This document shows, piece after piece, positions 1 through 12,500 of a stretch of 60,000 nt of DNA (position 1 is the first letter of the stretch; each line of letters begins with the position of its first letter). The position numbers and the translations under genes were made by a program. This DNA comes from Hydractinia symbiolongicarpus (taxonomy: Eukaryota; Cnidaria; Hydrozoa; Anthoathecata; Hydractiniidae): the NCBI RefSeq assembly GCF_029227915.1, contig NC_079879.1, forward strand, positions 26,666,501-26,726,500, written 5' to 3'. The notes under the pieces are model-generated. The model searched no databases, had not been told where the DNA came from, and saw nothing but the letters and a program-made list of their open reading frames with translations.

Positions 1-2915
1 CGAAAAATTCTACACGACTTTGAAGTGAGACCCCACACTTGCGGACTATAAGAAATATGAGAAGAAAATAATGCATGGTAAATTGAAAGTAGGATATCCT
101 TAGGCACATAATATCTTAGTTTGCAAAGAGCTCCATTTGTTTTTCTTAATTTATTGCCAATATAAGATATGTGGAAATCCCAATCTAGAAATTCATCTAT
201 TAATATACCTAGATATCTTACATGAGATGAGAATTCAAGTTTTTTTCCATTTAATTTCAGCCTTATATCATAGTTGACTGCTTTATTTCTTTGCCTAAAT
301 AGGATGACTTCAGTCTTTGCTACATTTAGTGCTATTTTATTTGCAGTTAGCCATTTATATATACATTTTAAATCTATATTTAAATGCTTCTGCATTTTTT
401 TCAGATTATGGTTAGCATATAACATGCAAGTGTCATCTGCAAAATGAAAAATTTCTGAAAAAATTATTGAGTTAATTAAATCATTAATATAAAGTAAAAA
501 TAAAATAGGACCAAGAACGGAACCTTGGGGAACTCCATGTTTAATAAAAAGTTTTTTAGATTTGGTGTTAGTTAGGGAGACATATTGTACCCTATCGCTG
601 AGATAGGAGCGAAACCAGGAGTTTGTTACACCTCTAATTCCATAATGTTCAAGCTTTGAAAGGAGAATTTCGTGTGATACAGTATCAAAGGCCTTTTGAA
701 GGTCTATGAAGATTCCACATGCAAACTTACAATTATCTAAATTTTGTCGAATAGTTTCAGTGAGACTAATTAGTGCATGGGTGGTTGAATGTTTGGTCCT
801 AAATCCAAATTGTTTATTGGTTATAATTTTATTAGAATCTAGGAAAGAAATTAATCGGTTTTTAATTATTTTTTCAAAGATCTTATCCAAATTGCTTAAT
901 AATGATATGGGTCTATAATTATTTGGATCAAGAGGAGACCCTTTATTCTTGTAGATTGGTATGACACTAACCATCTTTAATATGTTTGGGAATACACCTT
1001 GTTGTAGGGAAAGATTAAAAAGTTTGGTTAATATTGCAGAAATTGCTATGTTGGCTTGTTTTAAGATAAGATTAGGGACACTGTTTGGGCCCGATGCTTT
1101 GGTTAAATCAAGGTTATTTATGATCTTTAAAACTTCTTCTATTGTTACAGGGTTAAAGAATAATGAGTTACTATTATTATTTTTTAGGTAAGATGAAAAG
1201 TGTGTATTGTTATGTGGAATTTGGTTTCTAATTTTATCTGCAACAGAAGTAAAATGTTCATTAAAAGCATTAGCTACAGTTAATTTTTCAGAGATTATTT
1301 TATCATTTATTTTTAAGGAAGAAGTGCTAGATCTACTGTTGTTATCTTTATTATTTAAAATATCCTTTATACCTTTCCAAATTTTTCTACTGTTATTTTT
1401 GTTGATTAAGAAAAATTCTTTATAATAGTTTGATTTTGAGTTCCTGATAAGATTAACTATACGATTTCTATAAAATTTATATTGGTTTTGATAATATAAT
1501 TTTTTTTCTTGGTTTTTAGCTCTGATTAACTTTTTATAGTAATTATTGCGGATGTTAATGGATTTTAGAATAGCTCTAGTGACCCAAGGTTTATTTCTAT
1601 TACTTAATTGTTTTTTTGATAGTTTTTTATTAGGGGTATGTCTACTTACAATTTGGTCTAATTGATTAAAAAAAAGGTTAAAAGAGTTATTTACATTATT
1701 TTCATTTAAAAGCAAAGTAGAATCCCAATCTATAGATTCTATGTCATTTATTACGGCATTAATGTTTAAATTTTTCCAATCCTTGTAATAGGTGTCTAAA
1801 TTATCCTTGACTTTAAGTCTATTGTCAAAATAAATTAAAAATTGAGGAAGGTGGTCTGAAATTGAGGTGATGATGTTACCTGAGAAATATTTTGTAAATG
1901 GATTAGATGTAAATATATTATCAATTAAAGTTTTAGATGTATTAGATATTCTGGTTGGAATTGTTATAGATGGTTGTAAAAAATTAGAATAAAGTTCATC
2001 CAGGAAATCATCAACTAGATGGTTACTTTCACATTTTAGAAGATCAATATTAAAATCTCCCATTAAAATAAGTTTTTGTTTTTGCTTAATAGCTACTTCA
2101 AAGAAGGGTTTAAGATACAAATTAATAAATTCAGGAATTGGCATATTAGGGTGTTTATAAATGCACCCAACAATGGTATTTTTACGATTGTTATCTAAGA
2201 TTTCTACAAAAGTTGATTCTAATTTACTTTCAAGAAAGAGCAAGTTTGAAAGGTCTGAGCGTACCACTACTGTTAGCGAATTAGAAATATACAAGGAAGT
2301 ACCTCCTGCATTGCTGCTTGAAAGGTTATGAAATCCTCTATAACCTTTTAAAATTGGTGTTATTGAGTACTTACTAAGTCTAGTTTCACTGAAGCCTAAC
2401 ACATCAAAGTCAATATTGAGAGAGTTCAGAAGAATGTTGATATTATCAATATTCTTGGGAAGAGAACAAGTATTAAGATGAAAATAAGAAAAATTAGGTG
2501 TAAGGTCCGAAGAAGAAAGTTGTTCAAGAGTAGAGTTAAAGCTGTTATATTCATAATATTTACAATTAGTAAACCGTTCATCTTCATCATCAACATTATT
2601 TGAAAAAGAGGTTTCAATATGAGAGTTAACGTCAGAAAAAATCTGACTTTTTTGTGCCTCAAACAGAGGTGTATTGTCACTCTGGAATGGAAAAATTTCA
2701 GAATTACACTTTAAACACGACCATGCCTCATCTGAGTTATCCTTGGTGAGTTTTTTGAAGTCATTAGAATTAAGCAAGTTACAACTTGGGTGAACCCAAA
2801 GTTTACAAAAATCACAAAAGATACAGTTAGAATTTGCCCTAATCAATTCACTGCATATACCACAAAAAAACTTACTAATTCTTAGTTTGCGCGTTTGAGA
2901 GGGAAGCCAAAGAAC
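1..2915 (-). CDS. LINE ORF2: PHD finger, endonuclease, reverse transcriptase (partial)
   Basis: Read on the minus strand, the frame is open from just after a TGA at 2916-2918 to the window edge (971 codons, no stop). The N-terminus carries CxxC, CxxC, HxxC and CxxC pairs typical of a PHD finger (about 2864-2715). The endonuclease follows (about 2500-1840), with FSETRL, MGDFN and SDHLP motifs. The reverse transcriptase has PIYKNKG, NYRPIS, GVPQGSVLGP and the catalytic FADD, whose Asp codons lie near 432-440. The C-terminal end is outside the window. The first in-frame ATG lies inside the endonuclease, so the start is unclear: re-initiation after ORF1, a missing 5' piece or a nearby frameshift are all possible. 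Confidence 0.92.
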
Positions 2916-3062
2916 TCACATAAATTACTGCATGAGCATCAGACTAATTTTAGCACATCTTCGCCGCCATATTAGAAATCAATTATAGATCGTACTAACA
3001 AAAGATTTTCCTAGTTGGTAATTATACTAAAAATATTAGTAAGCGTGGAGAATCGAAAAAAT

Positions 3063-3524
3063 TTATTCGGCATCAGCGTTAAAGTTGAAAGTTGGAAATA
3101 GGCCAGAAAGTTTATCAAAGTGATCTATCTTAATTTTCTGATCATTTTCTTCAACAACGATGAAGAGATTTCCATTAAAAACCCAAAAACGATTGATCAT
3201 CTTCTTTGAATGAAGTCTCTTACATTTGCCCCACAGGAACTTCATGTACGGGGATAGGTTAAAATTAATAAAAATATTTCCTTTCAGACCAATTTCTCGC
3301 AATTTCTTTTTAGTTTTCGAGTTCGAATCTTTTAACTTGAATTTATTTGCATGTAAAAGGTCGCAGTTTTTTTTATTAACGAAGCGTACAATCGTCTTCT
3401 TAGTTTCGTTTTCTCTAGCGTAAAGGCGGTGGCATGCTTCAACATCGCTTTCAGAAATTTCAACACCTATAGCCTTAGCAATCTCAATGACTTTATCTTG
3501 AAGCTCAATAATGTTACCTAGCAT
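3063..3524 (-). CDS. LINE ORF1-like nucleic-acid-binding protein
   Basis: A 153-residue frame begins MLGNIIELQDKV and has a short coiled-coil-like start. It continues with ACHRLYAR, TIVRFVNKK and a basic C-terminal half, the pattern of invertebrate LINE ORF1 proteins with a baculovirus FP-like C-terminal domain. An in-frame TGA sits directly before the ATG. A second short open stretch with its own ATG lies just upstream in another frame, so the original N-terminus may be split by a one-base shift. It ends 148 bp before the ORF2 frame opens. Confidence 0.8.
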   Translation of the reverse strand: MLGNIIELQDKVIEIAKAIGVEISESDVEACHRLYARENETKKTIVRFVNKKNCDLLHANKFKLKDSNSKTKKKLREIGLKGNIFINFNLSPYMKFLWGKCKRLHSKKMINRFWVFNGNLFIVVEENDQKIKIDHFDKLSGLFPTFNFNADAE

Positions 3525-3712
3525 TCATCAATATGTAAAAACTTCTTTTTACCTGTTGTTGTTGGAGTCATTGTCGGAGGAATATTAACTGAAGATAAAA
3601 TAGTATAGTATTATCATTTTATACTAAAATAAATACAGTGTGTTATATTCTAATAAAATCATGTATCAATATCAATATAAACTTCACCAATCAAAAATTC
3701 AATAAAATTAAC

Positions 3713-5618
3713 TTAACTACATCAATAACAACTACATCAATATCAACTACATCAATATCAACTACACCAATATCAACTACACCAATCTCAACTATATCAA
3801 TATCAACTACATCAATATCAACTACATCAATAACAACTACATCAATATCAACTACATCAATATCAACTACATCAATATCAACTACATCAATATCAACTAC
3901 ATCAATAACAACTACATCAATATCAACTACATCAATAACAACTACATCAATAACAACTACATCAATATCAACTACATCAATAACAACTACATCAATATCA
4001 ACTACATCAATAACAACTATATCAATATCAACTACATCAATATCAACTACATCAATATCAACTACATCAATAACAACTACATCAATATCAACTACATCAA
4101 TAACAACTACATCAATAACAACTACATCAATATCAACTACATCAATAACAACTACATCAATATCAACTACATCAATAACAACTACATCAATATCAACTAC
4201 ATCAATATCAACTACATCAATATCAACTACATCAATAACAACTACATCAATATCAACTATATCAATATCAACTATATCAATATCAACTACATCAATATCA
4301 ACTACATCAATAACAACTACATCAATAACAACTACATCAATATCAACTATATCAATAACAACTACATCAATATCAACTACATCAATAACAACTACATCAA
4401 TAACAACTACATCAATATCAACTACATCAATAACAACTACATCAATATCAACTACATCAATAACAACTACATCAATATCAACTACATCAATAACAACTAT
4501 ATCAATATCAACTACATCAATAACAACTACATCAATAACAACTACATCAATATCAACTATATCAATATCAACTACATCAATATCAACTACATCAATAACA
4601 ACTACATCAATATCAACTACATCAATAACAACTACATCAATATCAACTACATCAATAACAACTACATCAATATCAACTACATCAATAACAACTATATCAA
4701 TATCAACTACATCAATATCAACTACATCAATATCAACTACATCAATAACAACTACATCAATATCAACTACATCAATAACAACTACATCAATAACAACTAC
4801 ATCAATATTAACTACATCAATAACAACTATATCAATATCAACTACATCAATATCAACTACATCAATATCAACTACATCAATAACAACTACATCAATATCA
4901 ACTACATCAATAACAACTACATCAATATCAACTATATCAATATCAACTACACCAATATCAACTAATCAATATCAACTACATCAATAACAACTACATCAAT
5001 ATCAACTACATCAATAACAACTACATCAATAACAACTACATCAATAACAACTATATCAATATCAACTACATCAATATCAACTACATCAATATCAACTACA
5101 TCAATAACAACTACATCAATATCAACTACATCAATAACAACTACATCAATATCAACTATATCAATATCAACTATATCAATATCAACTACATCAATATCAA
5201 CTACATCAATAACAACTACATCAATAACAACTACATCAATATCAACTATATCAATATCAACTACATCAATATCAACTACATCAATATCAACTATATCAAT
5301 ATCAACTATATCAATATCAACTACATCAATATCAACTACATCAATATCAACTACATCAATATCAACTACATCAATATCAACTACATCAATATCAACTACA
5401 TCAATAACAACTACATCAATAACAACTACATCAATATCAACTACATCAATATTAACTACATCAATAACAACTATATCAATATCAACTACATCAATAACAA
5501 CTATATCAATATCAACTACATCAATAACAACTATATCAATATCAACTACATCAATAACAACTATATCAATATCAACTACATCAATATCAACTACATCAAT
5601 ATCAACTACATCAATAAG
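3713..5618. repeat. 15-bp minisatellite, about 127 copies
   Basis: The unit is ATCAATAWCAACTAY. Units differ almost only at position 8 (T or A) and position 15 (C or T). One 14-bp unit near 4960 shifts the register by one base. The right end (about 5460-5580) has regular 30-bp dimers of alternating types, a sign of recent local amplification. Because 15 is a multiple of 3 and no stop arises, both strands stay open for long stretches; that is a by-product of the repeat. It adjoins the 5' side of the LINE. Confidence 0.97.
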
Positions 5619-5675
5619 AATTAAACATATAACAACTTTATTAATATTATCTGTATGCAGACAGGTAAACGTATA

Positions 5676-5733
5676 GCTACAGTTAGTATAGAAAAAATTA
5701 GGACTTACGTTTTGTTTCCATACTAACTGTAGC
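5676..5733. repeat. 19-bp inverted repeat (hairpin)
   Basis: Arms at 5676-5694 and 5715-5733 are complementary with one mismatch, around a 20-nt loop. It sits just beyond the minisatellite. It could be a short palindromic element or the footprint of one. Confidence 0.75.
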
Positions 5734-6328
5734 AAATATTGCAGGAAAATACATGTGTTAATAAGAAAAAGGATTTTTTACCCTTTATGTCAGAGGTTTT
5801 TTACAAATTATAGGCAATTGTTTATTTAGCTTAAATGTTTACTTAGTGTTAGTAGTGTTAGTTTTATATTATGAATTTATATATATAAATATGTTTTAAG
5901 GGGTACAGAATATTCATCCTCGTATTAACGTCTGTTTTCAATGTTAGTGTTTATCTGTCTACCTCTGGGCCTCTCTAAGAGTTTAAACCTCAACCTTCTA
6001 CACAACATCTCTATTGCTATGAACACCTGCTCTGCCTCTAAGCTCGTCTAAACTGTTTCTGTCTTTTAGACTGTTGGTATACTACCAATCTGTCTCTTCT
6101 CGTTCAGTCTTTTCCAGAATATCTTTTTGCTTCGTTGCCTGCGTCTTAATTCCAAACAAAATAATAATTATTACACATTACTGCACATGAATGATAGTAA
6201 AATGCAAGTTTCTTACAACTATGGGAATTTTTGTGATTTAAAAGAAATTTCTGTTTGCGCCTACACTACAAAAATTATAATGTGGAGTCATCAAAAATAT
6301 TTGAAAACTAAATTATTTTACTATGTAC
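5734..6328. other. Region downstream of gene B, no exon recognised
   Basis: I searched the minus strand for a second Kunitz, a Thr-rich stalk, a membrane helix or a tail to complete gene B and found none. A minus-strand AATAAA (5821-5826) could serve as a polyadenylation signal if gene B ends here. A 46-codon minus-strand open stretch near 5940-6080 matches nothing I know. Confidence 0.5.
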
Positions 6329-6508
6329 CTTCGCATTCATCTTTGCATGATTTTTTGTCTGGAAAAAAATTGGCATTTCTTCCCTGTTCACACCCATACT
6401 TTTCCATACATTTCTTCTCTTCTCTGTCATAGTGCCAAAATGTATTGCGCCACCACGTCCACCAAGAACAAGATCCTCTGTTCATCGGTAATAGGCATAT
6501 TTTATTTT
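6329..6508 (-). CDS. Gene B exon 9: divergent Kunitz domain
   Basis: Residues about 798-857. There are six cysteines, with C-x8-C at the start, an NANFF segment and a final C-x3-C as in Kunitz/BPTI domains. The Cys4 spacing is shifted by two residues against the two gene A domains. The residue after the second Cys, the P1 position in BPTI, is Ser rather than Lys or Arg, so trypsin-type inhibition is unlikely. It begins after a TTTAG acceptor and ends in phase 1. Confidence 0.78.
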
Positions 6509-9500
6509 CTAAATTAAAACACATTTTTAGGGTCTGAATTTAATCTCAATACAATATATAATACACCCAAAATTTTAAACATATTTGATTTAAAAAGTGC
6601 TTTTTCAAATGACAGTGTAAGAGAATCCTATAACAGATATCATTTTCAACGTAGAACATAATCTAAACATGCTTAACGTCTCATTATTATTACTTAAGAA
6701 TATGCGGAGCGGTATGTTGGCAGTTTATTCTCTGTGTGTGTGTGTGCGACTGAGCGAAAGGTTATTATAGGCTCTACAATTTTCAACACCTATATGATAT
6801 ATATTTCTAGTGGGAGCTTTGACTTGTATTACAAACAATAATCATAATTATTCACATTATAAATATTTGCGTTCTTTGTCAATTCAACTTACGTTTTTTG
6901 ATGCACGTTTTGTTTGTTTGATCCAATATAGTACCATCTGGACACATACATTTATACTTTAAAAAATCTCCAACACAAAAATGACTGCAACCACCGTTTC
7001 TTACTGTGCAGGGTATATCTATAATATCAAAAGATGGTATTTAAAGTTCATAGTGTGTATCTAAACCTTTTATTCTCTGGCAAAGTCAAATTCTAAAGAG
7101 GTTGTAAGACTTTATAAAGTAAACTTACTTGGCTTCTCTGTTGCACCATAACATTTCCTTCCACAATTCGTTTTGCAGCATTTATCATTCTCAGGACAGT
7201 CACTGTCTGATGAACAATCTGTACTGTTGACAGGACAAATATTACCAGAAATAAACTTGCAATATCCTGGCTTTACAGCTAAAGTAAAAAAAATGTTAAA
7301 GAACAACTGCTGGGTTATGGGGTGTTGAAGGTTTTTTACAATATAATGCTGATAGAAAAGTTGATCTTGTTGGTATTTAACTGAAATTTATAGCTACTGT
7401 TATTACTAATGTACGAAAAATCCGGAAAATTACATATTAAACAACAATTATAGTCGATAACACACGTTATTTAATGCATCGAGGCCACTATCCTCTTTTT
7501 ATCTGGCATGAACATTACTCTTGAATAAACCTTATAAGCTTCCGTTCGGAGGCTTATCACTTCAAACAAAGTAGAATTTTCATTAATGAGTTATGGCCTA
7601 CATATAAAATTTGCTATAGCACTTAAATGGGAAAATATAAAACAACACTCGAATGTTCATATATGCTACAGCACTCAAATGGGCAAATATGCTACAGCAC
7701 TCACATGGGCAGATGTGCTACACTACTCAAATGGGCAGGTATGGACTTCCGAACTCATAAATCACAGAGCATTATTATAAATACAAGTCTCTGAATTCTA
7801 CACCTTTCACTGCCAAAAACCTGCAGACCCTACAGACTTCTTCTACGTACATGGTTTTATAAGCATAACGCCTATAAGCATACTTATGCTCAGATTGGAG
7901 AATTTTTTAAACATAATGTTAAGCATATTGTCCAGCCTTGATAAATATTTCTGACGTGTGAGCTTTCTTGTGTTATGGGTATTTTTATTAGACAGTGCGG
8001 TTTTTAAGTCGCATCCCAGTTGGTTCCATATCTGATAGGAAAGCTACAAATGAACTTCAAGCAAAATTATCTTTAGGAATTTAAACTACAAATAAGTCAG
8101 AGCAAAAGTATGCTAAAGCTGTGGATATTATAACACTCTCTAATCCCACCTATTCCATGGCTTTGCTCATTTACGTGGTCTTAATATCTTGCCCCAGCAC
8201 TACTTCATATGAAAGTGGCTTCATCTTCATTATTTCACCAGTAGTTTACATTTATATGCGTCATTTTAACCCTGTCTGTTACCTACAAAAGCCCTAACTT
8301 GCATATTAAAATCATCTAATATTAGTTAACAGGATTCGAAAGACCCACTGGTTCTGCAGGCTAACCAACATTAAAGGTAATTAATTGGAGTTTGTTGAGT
8401 GCAGTTCAAAAGGCTAAAGCTGAAATAAATTTAGATCAATAATGGATTTATAATAATATTAAAAATCAAGAGATTATACTTTTTCAGGAAATTGGTAACA
8501 AAAACTGCGAAAACAAAAACGGTAGAGCTATGCAGTTAGAAGTTCAGGGGGTATTGGATCAGATTGAAGAACTACATTAGTAACAATATCTCTTGCTCTA
8601 CTTAAGATGTTCTTATATCACCAATTAATTTGAAGCTGTGGCGTTTGGCACTGAATGGTTTTACTTTTTATGTCGCAAGTAAATGTGCATGAAATCCCAT
8701 GTCTTAAGTCCCTGTAAAACTGCCCTTAAAACTTCCCTAGGGCCAGTTTACATCTCGCCATAATTCTGTTTTGCATCAAATATTAAGGATACTTACTAAA
8801 TTTATTAATTCACCTGTAAAGAAACTTAATAACATCAAACTTGTGTAATCAAGCGTTGGCCTGCTAGGACAATGTCTAACTGACAAAGATTAGGGTTAAG
8901 CAACTATCCTCGCAAAAAGGGAGATCTCGAACCGCATGTAGATCTCTTGAGGGTACAACCTCAATACATTCAACCAAATCAGTGAGTGGACTAGTTCCAT
9001 CATTAATGCCTGTTGTTTTGTTCTCTCAAAGTCAATCATACTATACGCTTTTATATTACACGTTAAACATGACTGTATAAAACCTCTTAATATACAAAAC
9101 TGTAATTTCTTAAAAAGTTTGTAGAGACACTTACCTTGAGAACATTCTCGAACTGTAAAGAAAGTAAAAGGATGTTGTGTACAGCCATGTCTGTAGCCAT
9201 AAAAGCGTTGTGCACAAGTCATCCAGTTTGTGCAAGGGCATCTTTCCGGCTCACCATGACTATATTTGCAATATGAACATGATTGAGTAAAGTTGCTTTG
9301 GTTATATCCAATTGGACAAGCTGCTGGCTTTGAAATTTTGTTCTTGTTTTTCGAAACAAATGAATTACATTTAGATTTCGAACCAAAACATTTTGGCCTT
9401 TTGCCTCTATTTAAACTTTTGAATAGGTAGATCCTTCGATATTCTAAACAAAGAAATGAATTAGTGTTGTTGATTCTTACAATAAAAATAAACAAAGGAA

Positions 9501-12500
9501 TTAACATTTAGTTTTACAATGTTTTATTTTGCTAATCTCGTCACCACCGTAGCACGCAACATATGATGCAAGTAATTTAGTCAGAATACCTTTAAAAATT
9601 ATTACCACAAATAAAAACATTGTAACCTATGATGTATACATAAATTGATACTATTACAAACGTAGCTACCTATTGCTGGTTTGCTTGTATAGACATGTAG
9701 ATCTTGTGGTTGGTTTAATCCTTCTGCAATATGTTCTAAATCTTTTCCAGTTCGTTTATTAATAGCAAATATACCATTTGCTTTTATGTCAGACCATATT
9801 ACCTTTTCACCAAACATTGATATGCTATATGGGTTACTTAAAAAATATCTAGATTTCCTTAATACATGCACTGTTGTTAGCTCTAAGTCTGAAAACTTGA
9901 TGCCTTGTTCTGATTTATCACACCAATAAATACGCTTGTCGATTTTATCAATGGCAATCCCAGTAGCATACACTTTAAAGACAGAATGTATGCTTTCTGT
10001 TCCATCGTTTTTAATACGATAAATTAGATCGGAATTGAGTTCAGAGTAGTAGATCCATCCCATTTCTTCATAGAGCTCTAAATCTCCAGGTTTAATAACT
10101 TTAGCATCTAAAAATGACTTTTTATGCCGTCCATCCAATGTTGACATCATTAACGTATGTTCTCCAAACCAGTAAAGAATTTTCCGAACTTTGTCCACAG
10201 CAATACCTGCTGTATTTTGTGATAACAAAATTGTAGAAAAATTTAAACCATTTTCTTTCATACGATAAACCTAAGGTTAAAAATATAAACTCTGTGTTCA
10301 CCTTCCGTTTGCAATTTGCTACTTAATTTAATGTATCTACACTGATTCTGTGAACTTGCAGCTCTTAAGTAATTTTAAATCCAAATTGGATAATTATTGC
10401 CTAAAACTAGCGCAGCGTTAGAAAAGCAATGTTAATGAACCGCCAATAAAATATGGCATAGCAAGGAGTCGAACAAGTAGAGTTGTGTCTTAATACATCT
10501 GTGCACAAAGAATGTGTTTCGAGGAGCATTGCACTGAGTGTACAGGAGAATATATTTTTTTTATAGTGTTTAAAAAATCGCATGCAGATATACGGATTAA
10601 CTTTCTTTGGTAAGAATTTTTTGCAAAACTTATCTCTATAGAATTCACTTTCATGATATCAAGTCCAAAAATTAAGTTCTTAGGTATAAGTCAGGAGGAA
10701 ACAATTGCATTTAAAGCTTTCCAAAAAAAATTATGCTTCCTGTCCAATGGTGGCGAGTAAAATCAAACTTTTCCAAAAGATCTGGAAATAATCATAGTTC
10801 ATTACAAAACAATTAAAGAAATTTCACACCCAACCTAAACATCACACATTCCACTTTAAAACAGTTTAAAAAAACCCACATCTTGTCATAAACTTTTACC
10901 ATTAAAAGATTCTAATGTATGATGCTTGATTTTCCAGTTGCATAAAGACAACACATTTTTAAAGGACAGTCTAATCCCTGTCACATATTGGACCAAATAT
11001 AGAACTGGGTGTGGAAATATAACAATGCCATTATGTTTAGCATACTTCACTAGTTCTATTTTTTGTCACAAAAACAATACCCGGCAGTTTCTTTTGGCCA
11101 TTGAGGTTAAGTAGTCTTGTCTTGTAAATACGCTTGATGTCTAAACCACTACATAGTAAGCATGTATGGAATTCAATCCTTGGTGCTAAGTATTTCTTCC
11201 TACTCATACCAACAACCATATCAAAATTCAAAGAAGATACTTTACTTAGAATCTTTACAATGTCCTCAACCTTCTACACACGCAACAATAAAGTCATACA
11301 ATAACAGTTTTTTAAATCTAATAAAAGACTACTCATTGTCAGATACAACTTACATTTTTAGTCTTTTTGTCGCTCCAATATATGAACCTCTCATATGGAT
11401 CAAAATCAAGAGCACTTGGTGATTGCAGAGTTGCAATGGATGGTGTTGTTAAAGCTGACACCTTAGTTCCATGATGTCCAATATATTTTATCAAGTGATC
11501 AATTGTTCTATTGCCTTTGTTAGCAAAGTATATTTCAAAGTCTCTTTCAGCTTCCACACACGTCTCAGATTGATTGGAGGATATTTTCATTCCAGTTGGA
11601 CATGCACACTCAAATTCATTGTTTGGTTTCGTTAAGCATAAGTGTGAACAATTATTTTTAGAAGATAAGCATGGAGTTGAAGCTATGTGTAGGAAAAACA
11701 ATAAAAATAAACAAATACGTAACAGAAATACAAAAATTTTTTAAAGCAATAAAACTCACCACCACTGTAGTTGTAATTAGTTATCATTCGAATTTCCTCT
11801 ATCCTTGTTGAACGGTCCTTTGTGAAAACCATTTTTCGTCCTGAAGTGCGAGGTGTATTTTTGACGTTATAAAGTGAATACCAATCAGAAACATATGCTA
11901 TTTTTTTCTTTGCATAATATGCTAAACTAAAGCCAAAACTAACTGTATGTTTTATTCTATAAACAAATCTTTTGTTAGATCCATCGAAATTTGATGATCG
12001 AATCTCATTCTTGACTGTGTCAATCCACAATAATCGTTTATTTTCATAGTCAATACTTAAGTCTTCTGGATGACCCAGCCCAATTTTCACAATTGTCGAA
12101 CGGTTCTGACCAGCGAGGCTGGCTCGTTCAATTTGTGCCGTATTTTCCCTGGAAGATGACCAAAAAAGCAACCTAAAGGAGAAATATTATATATCATAGT
12201 TAAAAAGAGATAAGGTGATCACTTTGATTCTTGGATTAAAAACAGCAACGACTGCATGAATATTTACAGATTTACATTTTTATTAGTAACCATAACTTTG
12301 TTCTGTTTTATAAATACATTTTCATAACTTGAAAAAAGCTCAAACTTCATATATCCTACCAATCTCAAGGAAAAAGTTGTTTGCAATATTCTATTTTCAC
12401 GAGGGTAAATAAATCTTTAATAGCAAATTGAAAATTTGTTTGTGTTTTTTAGCATCAAAAAAAAACTGGATATTGTTATTTTTACAAACAAAAATTTTCA

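Larger units (their letters stand above)
1..3524 (-). mobile_element. CR1/Jockey-like non-LTR retrotransposon (LINE), cut by window edge
   Basis: The element lies on the minus strand with its 5' side to the right. ORF1 (3063-3524) is followed by ORF2 with a PHD-type zinc finger, an apurinic-type endonuclease and a reverse transcriptase. The 3' end lies outside the window. ORF2 carries no stop or frameshift over 971 codons, so the copy is young or recently active. The 5' boundary is unclear: about 190 bp of AT-rich DNA separate ORF1 from the minisatellite at 3713. The CR1/Jockey placement rests on domain order and RT motifs and is inference. Confidence 0.9.

Noticed and set aside
3713-5618. 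Resemblance to a CRISPR array
   Set aside because: There are no spacers; units are contiguous 15-mers, in animal DNA.
3638-5735. Long open frames on both strands (449 codons plus, 257 codons minus) giving Thr/Ser/Ile or Asp/Val/Ile repeats
   Set aside because: They follow from a stop-free 15-bp repeat whose length is a multiple of 3; unit changes are not codon-biased and both strands are open equally.
5940-6080. Minus-strand stretch EQVFIAIEMLCRRLRF as a transposase or exon remnant
   Set aside because: Too short, no catalytic motif, and no splice phase fits gene B.
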